Of a stretch of DNA of 64,000 nt, positions 52,835 to 63,697 are shown one piece after another (position 1 is the stretch's first letter; each line of letters opens with the position of its first letter). A program made the position numbers and the translations under genes. Under the pieces are notes generated by a model, which had not been told where the DNA came from, did no database searches, and saw only the letters and a list, made by a program, of their open reading frames with translations. Origin of the DNA: Symbiodinium natans (lineage: Eukaryota; Sar; Dinophyceae; Suessiales; Symbiodiniaceae); the NCBI GenBank assembly GCA_905221605.1, contig CAJNDS010002828.1, positions 200,001 through 264,000 of the forward strand, given 5' to 3'.

Positions 52835-53309
52835 CAGAGGAGGTGTTGGCAGATCCTAGCATGGCTCGGACAAGTCTCTGGAATTGCTTGTGCTGTTCCT
52901 TGTGGTCATGCACATTGCTAGTTGAGGACAGAACGGCTTCCTAAGATGCTGGAGGCGATCCGAGGACACAGTGGCATGATTTCAGCAGTGGACATGATGA
53001 TAAGCTGCTCCAGATGAGCGTGCATGCGATTGCAATCGCTGCGGGTTGCTTCCCTCAAGACTGTACCCAGTCCATCACCGAGTCTTTACCTGGTGTTTTC
53101 GCATGTGCCCCATCAGTGCGCGTCTTACGCCTTACGCCCTTCAAGAACACAGCATGGGCTTGTCAACTCACAAAAACCAGCACAAGACATGGATTGGCTT
53201 TCTTTGCAATATTGTCACCCGCAGGGGATGACAGATTGGATTGGGTGTTCGGGGTGTTCCCTGTGCCCGCGGCAGGACATCGGTCTTTCCGCAAGGAAAA
53301 AACCATAAC

Positions 53310-53615
53310 GCTGGACGCATTTTCCAAGGCTGGCTCGTTGGTCATTCCATGCGTGCGGCTACGACAGCATCCCTGCCAGAGGCTTTTGAGATCACGCTAT
53401 TCGTGCCTGACGTGAAGCAGGTCGCACAGTCTGTGAAGACTGTACTGGACGCTTGGTTGCAGATATCTTTACCCATTCGATTTGCCTTGAGGGTATCACT
53501 CTTGCTGTCCCTGTTAATTTCGTTTGCCAAGGACGATGCCGAAATCAAGGCAGCGGCGAGAGCTTCCAAGAGAGGGAGAGCTTCTCCCAAAGCATCTCCA
53601 AAGGCCTCTCCTTAG
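53310..53615 (+). CDS. Possible terminal exon with hydrophobic helix
   Basis: The frame reads LPEAFEITLFVPDVKQVAQS and continues with FALRVSLLLSLLISFA and a Lys/Ala/Ser-rich tail (SKRGRASPKASPKASP), stopping at 53613-53615. This is a soluble part, one membrane-like helix and a basic end. A preceding frame at 53200-53330 may be another exon. Family unknown. Confidence 0.4.
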   Translation, partial: AGRIFQGWLVGHSMRAATTASLPEAFEITLFVPDVKQVAQSVKTVLDAWLQISLPIRFALRVSLLLSLLISFAKDDAEIKAAARASKRGRASPKASPKASP

Positions 53616-54110
53616 CCTCTGTACTTCTCCGTACCATAGTATACCATAGGCTTTCATGCTCTTGAGCAAGAGCATTTTTCATTAGATGGCCCTTTGGCAA
53701 AGCCAGGGCCACCTAAGTAGCGCCCATGGCTTCAGCACACGTCTGTGGCCAAATTCGACTTGGCACGAAGAATTTGCCATTCACTGCACGTATTCGGGCA
53801 TGTGGGCTGGCAACCGGAAGCGGACATGTGAACCCTATTGACTTTGTAGCTCCCCTGATCCTCCATTGGGTGACAATGTCTTTGCCAGACCTTGCCGTAG
53901 TCGTCAGCAAGATTCTTTGGCTGTTGAGCACAGGGAATTGGGGAGCTGCGGGTTGCGGGCCGGCTGGATTTCTGATGCTGTATCTCAATGTCGCCAGGAG
54001 CTAGGCAGTGATGCAGTTGCCGTGGCATCTGCCTGGGCCTTTGCGTTTGTCCAAATTTGCGGGTTCTTCTTCACACGTTTATCGAGGGAGTTTCCTCGTC
54101 GTGTGCTCAG

Positions 54111-54300
54111 GACATCCCGAACTCTCCGCTGTACGACTGCATCGATGCAGTCCTGGCAGATCTGGTCACCAGCGCCGAGGATGTTTGGAAGGGTTAGATT
54201 TGCTTTGTCTCCCCGTCCTGGATTGCCAGGACCTCGTCTTCTGTGACGATCCCAGCCAGGACCAGTTGCGGCCCCAATTCCAGCAGCTTTGCCATGCTCC
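54111..54300 (+). CDS. Two exon-like segments of an unknown gene
   Basis: After GTGCTCAG, 54111-54191 reads DIPNSPLYDCIDAVLADLVT then SAEDVWK. After ATTGCCAG, 54230-54300 reads DLVFCDDPSQDQLRPQFQQL. Both are typical acidic protein segments. The gap of only 38 bases between them would be an unusually short intron, so the join is doubtful. Family unknown. Confidence 0.4.
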
Positions 54301-55084
54301 ATCTTGCTTCCAAAGCGCCGTTTTTGTTTTCATGTGGGGATTCATTTCAATAGCGTCATTTGAAATCCGTTGCGTAGCCATTATCATTTTTTTCTCGTAG
54401 GCTCGCTCTCTGCTTAAGGTTCCGGGCTTGGGGCGTAGGCCAGCATGAGCCCTCGCATTGCTCGCGTGCCCTCGCGAAGTTTGTTTTTGCTAGAAAAATA
54501 AGAATGCATTCCCGCGTAGCGCGCGTGGAAGATCGCCAAAATGACACCTACTCGGACGCAAAAAAGAAAAGAATGCTCAAATGGGCTGAGTTGCTGTCAA
54601 GTCGTTTCATGAACATGCTGCTTCCGAGGTTTCCCGAAGTGAGCCTTGCGCTGAAGGCACATGCATCCCGAGAGGACACTTGAGCCGCAGCAGCTGCGTT
54701 CCGGCATTTGACATTGAAGCTGTTGAGCATGCAGGAGCCTCTGCAGCTGGCCATCTGCAGCCCATTGGGCCGGATCCACAAGCCGTACCGAATGTTAACT
54801 GTTAGCTTGCGGGCGTTTCGAGCATGCGTTCGGCGCATCCAGGTGTTTGGGGCATTGGAGTTGGCCCGACACCGTGTGGGACCCAGCTGACAGATGGTTG
54901 AACCGCGCAAGCTTGGCAACATATCCTACAATGGCAAACAGAAAGCAATGTTGCCGCGAAGCATCCAGGACGACCCTCGCAGAATCACACATTAACATGT
55001 CCGTTTGGGAGAGGGTGCCCTCCTTTCGCCGGCAAAGCTTCGTGACCAGCAAAACCTGTAAACGTTAAAGCGCGATAGATATTC

Positions 55085-55330
55085 TATAGTATATAGTCCA
55101 TATCATACAATATAGTTGAAACATATGCATATATACATATATATACACAGTTGTTTATTTATTGTAATTATTGTTTTTACTAGTACTAGTACTATTATTA
55201 TTAGTATCATTGTCTTCACTATAATACATATATATATATATACAATGCAACAAATATGTGCGTGTGTGCAGAAATATTGATAGTACAAGACACATCTACA
55301 AACATACGCTATAATGCAATATTATACGTT
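55085..55330. repeat. AT-rich low-complexity segment
   Basis: TATA, ATACAT, ACTAGTACTAGTACTA and TATATATATA runs over about 245 bases. No gene. Confidence 0.85.
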
Positions 55331-55612
55331 TTCATGTAGCACGAATGGCGGCGCGCATCCATGTCTCACCTACGGGCTCAGCAAAAAGGAGCCCAGAAAA
55401 ATTGTCTCCTCGAGCCCCATGTTCCCAATGGGGCAGAGATATTGCTTCCGCACTTCCCAGCAGCGGATGGTGTGAGGTCCTAGGAGGCTGCAGGAGGTAG
55501 AAGTGGCACTGATCGCTCAGGGAAGCCCGGGTAGCCACCTCAAAGCTGGTTGAAACCTTGGCTCACGCTGTGCTGTCACATACGAATGCGAAGCTCTGCA
55601 ATGCGGATGTAA

Positions 55613-56134
55613 GTGCTGCAGCCCGAACACAAGCCCATACCTAGCAAGGCAGTGGCTGCCATGATCGCCCTGAAGGCCAGAGTTTGTCTAGCTGCCCGAG
55701 ATGCCGTGACTGCAAGTACAAATGCATATGGAGTGCAAGAGGCCGCAGAAACGGGTGATGTTCCCGACCTGTCGCAGTATCCAGATTTTTCTGACTTTGT
55801 CCCGAACCCAGATCAAGAAACAGAATGCGCGCAAGCTGCCGCGCAGCCGAACGCCTGCGCAGAGTCGATCGTCTTGAGGTCGGTGGTGTCCAGCCTCCCA
55901 TATGAGGCCGCTTCACGGAGCATAGCCCTCTCGATTCGATGTGACGGCTTCCTTGCGCGACTTGGGCGGCTGCAAGGCGGACTTCAGACGTGGCCACGGA
56001 TCTGTGAATCTGAGACTGCGCGAATGCTGCTGGCTTGTAGTCAGCTGCTGGAAGCTTGCCCGATCCGTTCAAGGCCACATGCAGATAAACTAAATGACAT
56101 AGGAACACCTGCGTCATCAAAATCAACTCTTTAG
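55613..56134 (+). CDS. Hypothetical coding segment (about 170 codons)
   Basis: Open frame from a GTAAG-like junction near 55613 (no ATG at the beginning; first in-frame ATG at 55661) to 56134. It reads ARVCLAARDAVTASTNAYGV, an acidic part with DLSQYPDFSDFVPNPDQE, and an Ala/Leu-rich helical end. Composition is convincing, but no domain is recognised. The antisense frame of 161 codons is probably a shadow. Confidence 0.45.
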   Translation: MLQPEHKPIPSKAVAAMIALKARVCLAARDAVTASTNAYGVQEAAETGDVPDLSQYPDFSDFVPNPDQETECAQAAAQPNACAESIVLRSVVSSLPYEAASRSIALSIRCDGFLARLGRLQGGLQTWPRICESETARMLLACSQLLEACPIRSRPHADKLNDIGTPASSKSTL

Positions 56135-57799
56135 CATTGGCAGTAATTAAGACCAGTACGAAGCAAACATGCTCCTTTGCAGGAGTTGCTTAGCTGACAA
56201 ACCTATGATGTTGTGTAAAAGAAGCAGGCACTGCCCAGGGCTTGCCTGCCCGGCAATTCCAGCTCGTGCGCGCTGGGCATGGGCAACAGCCAACAGCATT
56301 CCCTGAAGCCATCCTAGCTCAAACATGACGCCGAGTAGAGACATGAGGCCATACAGGTTATTCGGCATCCTTCTTCATGTAGAACCCTATGCAAGAGACT
56401 GACGAGCAGCAAACATGTAGTGTGTGGTCGGTTTGCCGAAATGGGGTTATGCCCCACGTCACCAAAGTTCTGGGTGAGCTGTGATGGGATGGGTTCGACA
56501 GTTCTACCGCGGTAATGTAGTGGATGCCTGCCGCAAATAACTCGTGCAAGAGAACCCTGCCAGACCTTAGCAGCTCTAGTACAAAAAACGGATTAATTTC
56601 GGTTCCATGTCTGGTCTAGCCAGTCCTGCGTATCAGAAGCATTGCCTGACGGCTCCAGCCCGTGCCTCAGGCTGCTTCGGTGCCGAGGTTCTTCGCAGCT
56701 TGAAGTCACAGGCAAAATTTGGCACAGGGTGATTGATTGCTGAGTGCAGCTCATGGCGGCGTCAAAAGACGTTGACAAGCCCCGAAAGGCTTCGCGCAGC
56801 CTGAGTCGATAGACACGCTTGTCCCGTCGCACGTACCCTCGGAACGGAAAGAAGCGAAAGGAGGCAACACGCCCTTAGGTGTGGTGCCATGAACTCCGCG
56901 TGACGGCAGCACGAGTCACTCGAGATTTGTGTCGACACGCACAACGCCAAAATAAGGCAAATAAGGTAACAGAGAGCACCGTTCGATAGTGGAGCCTCTG
57001 CTCGCCAGAGATTGTGGGGGGCACTTCTGAGATTTGACAACATCAAGGTAGTGCCTTCCATCACATGGGGATGTGGTTTCTCTGCCGGGCACTTGTGGCG
57101 TCTTGTGGTTCTCTGTGTTTCTGCAATCGTCGCAAGACATGGGTCTTCGGTCATGACCGCTGTCACAAGGTGATTCATGTTCTGCAAGGAGCACCTGCGT
57201 CCCTCTCACTTTTTGTGAGGAGCTTGGAGCACGGACCATCTAAGCTTTGGTCAGCTTGGTTGAAGGGTGGTGGCTCTATTTGATACGAGGCTATTGTAAG
57301 GTGTGCATCCACCTGGTTCAGCCATTCTTTGTGTCATTGCGCCCAGGCATTCAACAGTGGTCTGCTCTATGTCTATCAAGCACTGCAGTGTCCCATGGAA
57401 GCACTGCAAGGCCAGGCCCCTTGAATTCGAAGTCAGTATGGGTGCTCATCGGCGTTAACAGGGCTGGCACGCTCGTTTTTGCGAGTTGAGCTTGAGGGGT
57501 GTAAAGCATTCGGGTGCGTGGAATGCCTCACTCAGGGCTGCACGACGCGGCATGCAAATACTGCAGCTTCGCATTTTTGCTCCTCAAACGGTTACGGGTA
57601 GCTAGCTGGACGGCGTTTCCAATCTGGGGGAGCTGTGGCGACTAGACATGGTCTGTTAAAACAAGCTCACTATTGGAGTCTTTTGCCTCGGGTCCTGCTC
57701 TGAGGTAGAAGATCTCTGCTGCACAATGTAGCTGCTGGCGGCCTTATTGGTGCGTGGGGGGTCCAGCAAGGACTTCTTGGCGTTCCGTCCCTCGTGTGC
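56135..57799. other. No supported gene
   Basis: Frames on both strands are short or motif-free. I see nothing that qualifies. Confidence 0.3.
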
Positions 57800-57948
57800 A
57801 AGTTCAGAATAGTGGTTTCAGTCAGGAGGTCCTTGCAGCGTTTGCGCGTGTTTTGGAGAGACAGACCTTGGCATCATGGTATCAACAGCACCACTTTCTG
57901 GCTTCTATTCAGAACGCCCCGCTACCTGACAATTTTGATTCTTCTCAG
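57800..57948 (+). CDS. Possible internal exon
   Basis: Reads GFSQEVLAAFARVLERQTLA then SWYQQHHFLASIQNAPLPDN and meets a TCTCAG|GT site. A helical segment with acceptable composition. Family unknown. Confidence 0.35.
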
Positions 57949-58996
57949 GTTTGCCAGTCCTGCCTTCTTCTTCCGTGCGCCTTCCTGCAGTTAGTGTTCC
58001 AATGCGTCCCCATGCCCTTCTCTCTGGCTTTCGCATTCCAACCTTGGTTGCCTCCCCAAGAAAGCGCAAGGCTATCCGCAGGTGTGTTGGCCTTAGTGCT
58101 GCGGTCATCATACATGGGTGACGATCGTGTACCTGGACCTTATAGCTCCCCAGGACTCCGACAATGGCAGCGTTTCTGGTGTATGGATGCGGTGCAGGCG
58201 CACCCGGCTTAGTCTCTTACATCTCGCTGGCCGTGATGAGAAAACAAGCCTGTAAGGCCTTTGTCAATGCAACGGCTGAGGTGATGGCGAGCGCTCTCGG
58301 CGGCAAAGCTTTGTGAGTCAACGCCGGCTGGAGAAAGCAACCTGCGCACGCGGTCCCCGAAGAAGAGAGCGGCTTAATTTATTGGGCGGTATATTGTGTG
58401 TGTAGTCCTCTCCTCTGGTAGTCTGGATGCCTGCTGGGCTGCTGTCCCTCTGGTCTGCCGTTCTGTTCATACATGTTTTGATGCTTCGCTTTAGTTTTCC
58501 CTGGTTTTTGTGTTGCCTTTTGTTTTGCACCCTTGCTCATGTTTTTGGCAAGTGGAGGGGCATGCGGCATTAGCAAACGGAAAAAATAGATGGTACTGCA
58601 ACCCCAAAACGCGACGTGGAAACAAGATTTTGATCCACTTATGGACTGTGTGGAGGACTTTGGCTTCAAGGAAGCTCAATAGTAGTGAAAATCGGCGCTA
58701 GCTAGCAAGTCGGACACCAAAGGCCTAAAACGGAAGGCCGTGATCATCAGCAAGCGTTGTGGATGCGAGCCTTTTCCGCAAAGAAGCGGCCATTTTGCAT
58801 CTCCTTTACCGCAGCATTTTCTCGATACGAAGGATGAGCACATGTGTGGAGATACGGTCTTCTTCCTTGCTAGAGTTATCAGATAGCAGCTCGACGTATC
58901 TCAGCGGGAAGTCTACGTTGAGTTCTTATAGCCTCTCCATGCTTCAAGCCCAATCCAGTCCACAGCACGTGATACATTGCTGAACGCACCAGCAGG
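57949..58996. other. No supported gene
   Basis: Nothing convincing. The last bases before 58997 form a possible CCAGCAG acceptor right before the LRR gene start. Confidence 0.3.
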
Positions 58997-60939
58997 ATGC
59001 AGCTGTCATTCCGCTTCGCGCATGGCGGCACTTATGGACCTGTTCAATGTGAGACCCACATGCGTGTCGATGATGTGGCCCACCGCCTGAAAACCCTTGT
59101 GAAGCCCGAGGAGAAAGTGTATGCTCGTCTTCTCTTGGAAGGTTCGTGGCTAACATCGTGTCAGAAGCTTTCAGAGACATCGTTGACCGATGGGGATGTT
59201 ATTGAGACCGTGTGGGCTTCAGCATCGCCCCTAGCCGAGCAAGGCAACGACAGGCAGGAGGTCTTACCGAGACGGCCAGCGATCCTGCCAAGTTTGGACC
59301 GTCGTGCTGGTGCGCTTGACTTGCTCGACCTTTCCGGCATGTACAAGCTTCATCAGTCCCTTCATGAGATGGAACCACTGTTTACACCTTCAGTACAGGT
59401 GTTGGACATTCGCCAGTGCGGCTTGAAAGCACCGCTCCTGCGTCAGCTGCTCGCGCAGGCACCAGCCTCTCTGAAAGAATTCCGGGCCAGCCGCAATTTT
59501 ATCGACCCCTCTGTGTTGGAGTGCCTTTGCGAGCGCAGCTTTCCCTTGAGGGTCCTGGACATTGGCTACTCTCATTGCAAGGACTGTTCGTTGTTGCCCC
59601 GCATCGGAGAAATTCTTGGGGCGTACTTGGAGGAGCTTGGAGTCGGAGATCTAGCAAAGCTGAAAACCTCGACCACACTGCTGGCCGCGGCGGTCACCAA
59701 GTGTCCAAACTTAAAGGTGGTGGACTTTGCTCACATCGACAACCTGGGCTTCTTAGATGAAACCTTCAAGAGCCTGGCGCAGCACTGCCCATTGATTGAA
59801 GCTGTTTATGGCTATCGCACGGAACCCCGGGCCGCAATGCTGCAAGACTTCCTCTCTCATTCCCGGAACCTGGCGCACTTGGAAGTGTCTGGTATCTCGG
59901 CACCTGAAACCATCCGGCAAATGGCCGAGCTCACTTCTTTGAGGTCTCTGCGCCTGGAGCTTTGCTCATCTGACCCAGACATGATGGAGTCTGTTTGCCG
60001 TTTGCAGGTGGAGACGCTGTTTCTGGAGTTTAATGGAGATCCGGACGCTGAAGGGTGCGCAGAGGATGATATAGAGTTCGTGCTGGATCTTTGTGACAAT
60101 TCACAGGAACTCGCGAAGTCATTTGGCAAGTCCCCTGCAACGTGCATCTCGCTCATCGTTGCCGCAGCGGACCCTGTGGTACTTCAAGCTGTGGGTTCCA
60201 GACTACATGAGCTGGGGCCAATGAGGTCCCACAGCTCAGATCATTCCATTCTGGGTGCGCTCGTGCAGACGCCGAGCTGCTGTGTCAACCTTGTACGTTT
60301 GAGCATCAACTTCTACGAGCAGATTGATGCAGGCACTTTGGCTACGGTGGCCGGGATGTGTCCTCTGTTGAGGATTGTTCAGCTGAATGCCGACGAGTTT
60401 GGCTTTCAAAAGACGCCTATTGACGAGGGTGTCCTGGCACTTGGCCGCCAGTGCAGCAGACTAGAACATCTGGACTTCTGAGAGCAACAGTGTAAGTCAT
60501 CGGGGTCATAGGGTAGGCCGTGTTCGGGCCTTTTGTCTCACTGGCAAATGCTTTGCCAGGACCTGTATGACCGGCTCTTGGGGGATCCCACCACAACACT
60601 TTCCACGGCGGTGGCTGGGTGGCCCGACCTCCGCTACCTATGTGCCGGTGGTACCACCGAGGAGGACTGGGAGGTCACTTTCATCAAGTAATGCATGGCG
60701 AGAGTCGGCTTTTCCTTTTCTGTAACCCCCGCAAACCGGAGGGGCTTCTATGATAAATGACATCAGCCGAGGTTGTAGATCCAGATGCTAAGATCGTGCA
60801 CACGCTGGCAGCTTCGTGCCCCAGCCTCCAGCAGGCTGTTTTCTACGGCGAGCCTCCACACTGGTCAACCATCTTGCAAGAGGCTTGCCCTTTGTATGGA
60901 CCAGATGACTTCCTGGAGTCAGACTCAGACGATGAGTAA
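58997..60939 (+). CDS. Ubiquitin-like plus leucine-rich-repeat protein, three exons
   Basis: Exons 58997-60472, 60560-60673 and 60772-60939 join to 585 residues. Residues 1-75 form a ubiquitin-like beta-grasp (VYARLLLEGSWL, LTDGDVIETVWA). Residues ~110-560 contain leucine-rich repeats of the cysteine-containing F-box/AMN1 type (VQVLDIRQCGL, LRVLDIGYSHCKD, LKVVDFAHIDNLGF, LRSLRLELCSSD, LEHLDL). The C-terminus is acidic (ESDSDDE). Intron 1 (87 nt) uses a GA donor and AG acceptor; splicing converts a premature TGA into LEHLDLYDRL. Intron 2 (98 nt) is GT-AG, giving EEDWE|VVDPDAK. Both junctions carry matching bases on each side (GAC/GAC, GAG|GT/GAG|GT). Such proteins usually bind partner proteins, often in ubiquitin-ligase contexts; no F-box is visible, so a substrate-receptor role is only inferred. 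The start follows an AG directly, so an upstream exon is possible. Confidence 0.85.
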
Positions 60940-62039
60940 TGCGATGTAATGCGTGCCCTCGCAGATTCAAGAAAACTCCCGGTTCCCCTGCCGCAGCGAA
61001 TATCCTTGCAGTGGGTTCGTGGATTCGTTTCACTATCAGAGAGAAGGAAGTACGAGCTCTGAGAACCGTATTCGTTTTGGGATACCATCCTTTCGGAGCA
61101 TCAATGTTGGGGGGGGGGGTTTTGTTTCGGTACCTTGCTAGTGTTTTGGTGCTTGTTTTGTGTCGTCTGGTGGTCCCCTGCCCCCTTGGCTGCTCCCATG
61201 GTCTGCTTGCACAATTCAAAAGACAGTCAACAACCAACAGTGTGTCTTATTCAGCAAGCACACACCCAATCCTTTTTGGTCTCACTGCAGTCCTCATGCC
61301 ACTCCCTCGATCCTGACTTCAGTCGAGGGTCATCATTCAAACGCTTCAAGAGCGAAACAGGCTAACAATACATTCAACAGACGAAACTATCATCAGCAGT
61401 CATTGAGCTTTGGCACTGCAGGGGCCATTCTCACTCATCCAAGAAATCTGAACTGCATTCATGCTAAAGTATACTATACATTCACGCATGCGCAAGCACC
61501 AGAGGCCAACACTTCACACCGTTCCAAGCTGAATCTAAGAAGTTCCACTCAGCAATTCGCTGAAACTGTTCTTCAGCATCGCACTTCTCAGGTCACTTCC
61601 AGCTAGAATTGGCTAATTTCGTGAAATGCTTTTGTGGGACAATCTCCACGCTTCGTCCGATCATTTTGCTCATCATCATAGATCTCGTCCTCGGTGCTTC
61701 AAGAAGTGTTTAGGCATGCGGATGTGCTGCGTGCCATGGACAATGTATGAAAGTTGCTACGGTGTTCCTAGATCCACCACGCCGATTAATCGTTCAACCG
61801 GTATCTCGGGCAGCTGTTGCAGGCGGTGGCCTCGTTAGACTGAAAAGTTCATTAGTTCATTTTGAAAGGGACGGCCGTCAAGCTTCCGCACGGTCTCGTG
61901 CAGCTTGCAAGACCTTCGGCTGATGTTGCTAGACCATTGTTGCCAGTGCAAGCTCCCAACAATTGATTTCTGCCGCAGCGCATTTGAGAAGCCAAGCCAG
62001 CTGCAAGTATTGCTCAAGGGCTCGACTGTGAAGATCAGC
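60940..62039. other. 3' flank and intergenic stretch
   Basis: A G10 run lies at about 61110. Several + frames (61160-61606) are Ser/His/Thr-rich without motif. The stretch ends in the presumed upstream region of the duplicated gene. Confidence 0.35.
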
Positions 62040-62354
62040 ATGATTCGTGGCGTTGTCATCGCGCTCCTGTACTCGCAGGCTAGGGCCGGGCCGCTGAGTG
62101 GTCTGCTGGCGAGCCTGACAGGTCATGACAATGCCACCTGCGCCGACACCCATCAGGCCTGTGCCACGAGCTTTGGCGCCTTCTTCCCAGAGACCGCAGC
62201 GACACATGCGGCTGACCACTTCTTGCCCGATATCTCCAGCTCAGTGGCGGATGCAAGCGATGCGCACCACGACGGGCACTTGGCACAGTTCGATTCATCT
62301 TCCTTGCTGACCGGTCGGCGCCCCAAGATGTTCGTGAGCTTCGAGAAGAAGTGA
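62040..62354 (+). CDS. Small protein of tandem pair, copy 1 (104 residues)
   Basis: ATG 62040 opens 104 codons to TGA 62352-62354. It has a hydrophobic N-terminus (MIRGVVIALLYSQARAGPLS), a CADTHQACATSFGAFF segment with two cysteines, a His/Asp/Ala-rich middle (SDAHHDGHLAQFDSSS) and a basic end (KMFVSFEKK). The N-terminus could be a short signal peptide, suggesting a secreted or organellar protein. The frame is open further upstream, so this may be the last exon of a larger gene. Compared with copy 2, eight base differences lie in the coding part and seven are silent, which argues for real, selected coding sequence. No family recognised. Confidence 0.6.
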   Translation: MIRGVVIALLYSQARAGPLSGLLASLTGHDNATCADTHQACATSFGAFFPETAATHAADHFLPDISSSVADASDAHHDGHLAQFDSSSLLTGRRPKMFVSFEKK

Positions 62355-62745
62355 TGTGGCCCACCTCGAAGAACTGAGCTGCTGGGCTGTGAGGGAATCA
62401 AGCCACTTGGGCAGCAAGCGCCTGCATGTAGAGAACCATCACATGTCAGCGCCATTGCTGCTTTCGGCAGCTGTAAGGGCAGCCCACGGATCAGCTGACT
62501 GCAGAGAGAAGTTTCGCAGTTTCGCAGTAGCTGTATCAGATACTCTATATTATGACAAGGATATCCAGCTGCAGTATTGCTGGTTCCACGGCGGCAGGCG
62601 TCTCCTTAGGCTGTTGAGACACGGCTCGGATGTTATCCATGGCTACCGGGAAACATAGAGCGGGCACATGTGCACATGAAGAGCTATCACAGCTTGTACA
62701 AGACCTTTACCAACATGATCCATGACCAGCCTAGCAGTGACTAGC
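62040..62745 (+). repeat. Tandem duplication, unit 1
   Basis: 706 bases repeated at 62867-63572 with offset 827, starting at the ATG and ending about 390 bases after the stop codon. About 12 substitutions and no indel in the aligned region. The two units are separated by 121 unique bases. Confidence 0.95.
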
Positions 62746-62866
62746 AGAACTGGATGTGTCGACCTGCTGTTGGAGCTGTGACATGTGAAATGCATTCATG
62801 CTGCAGCACATTCAGCTAAGAAGCCAAACTGCGTGCCTTAAACGTTGCCTCTGTTTCTCGCCTGGG

Positions 62867-63181
62867 ATGATTCGTGGCGTTGTCATCGCGCTCCTGTATT
62901 CGCAGGCTAGGGCCGGACCCTTGAGTGGTCTTCTGGCGAGCCTGACAGGTCATGACAATGCCACCTGCGCCGACACCCATCATGCCTGTGCCACGAGCTT
63001 TGGCGCCTTCTTCCCAGAGACCGCAGCGACACATGCGGCTGACCACTTCTTGCCCGATATCTCCAGCTCAGTGGCAGATGCAAGCGATGCGCACCACGAC
63101 GGGCACTTGGCACAGTTCGATTCGTCTTCCTTGCTGACCGGTCGGCGCCCCAAGATGTTCGTGAGCTTCGAGAAGAAGTGA
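62867..63181 (+). CDS. Small protein of tandem pair, copy 2 (104 residues)
   Basis: Same protein as copy 1 with a single replacement (Gln39 to His). ATG 62867, stop 63179-63181. The upstream 121 bases are unrelated to those upstream of copy 1, so the two copies would be driven or spliced from different upstream sequence. The identical start point of homology at the ATG suggests either an exon boundary or a duplication breakpoint there. Confidence 0.6.
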   Translation: MIRGVVIALLYSQARAGPLSGLLASLTGHDNATCADTHHACATSFGAFFPETAATHAADHFLPDISSSVADASDAHHDGHLAQFDSSSLLTGRRPKMFVSFEKK

Positions 63182-63572
63182 TGTGGCCCACCTCGAAGAA
63201 CTGAGCTGCTGGGCTGTGAGGGAATCAAGCCACTTGGGCAGCAAGCGCCTGCATGTAGAGAACCATCACATGTCAGCGCCATTGCTGCTTTCGGCAGCTG
63301 TAAGGGCAGCCCACGGATCAGCTGACTGCAGAGAGAAGTTTCGCAGTTTCGCAGTAGCTGTATCAGATACTCTATATTATGACAAGGATATCCAGCTGCA
63401 GTATTGCTGGTTCCACGGCGGCAGGCGTCTCCTTAGGCTGTTGAGACACGGCTCGGATGTTATCCATGGCCACCGGGAAATATAGAGCGGTCACATGTGC
63501 ACATGAAGAACTATCACAGCTTGTACAAGACCTTTACCAACATGATCCATGACCAGCCTAGCAGTGACTAGC
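62867..63572 (+). repeat. Tandem duplication, unit 2
   Basis: Second copy of the 706-base unit. The non-coding 3' part differs from unit 1 at only four of about 390 positions. Confidence 0.95.
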
Positions 63573-63697
63573 CATAGATTGCCGGACTGCGAGGGCAGGA
63601 ATTGACCCTTTTCTTGTGACCTTGCCGAGTGTGACGCAGCCGTGAAAGGTGCCACACGGGTTAGCGAACACGTTAGCCACAACTGCCGTGAGACGCC

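Noticed and set aside
62356-62658. 100-codon + frame downstream of each duplicated gene
   Set aside because: Starts only with GTG, overlaps the 3' region, and has no motif. Its identity between copies follows from the duplication.
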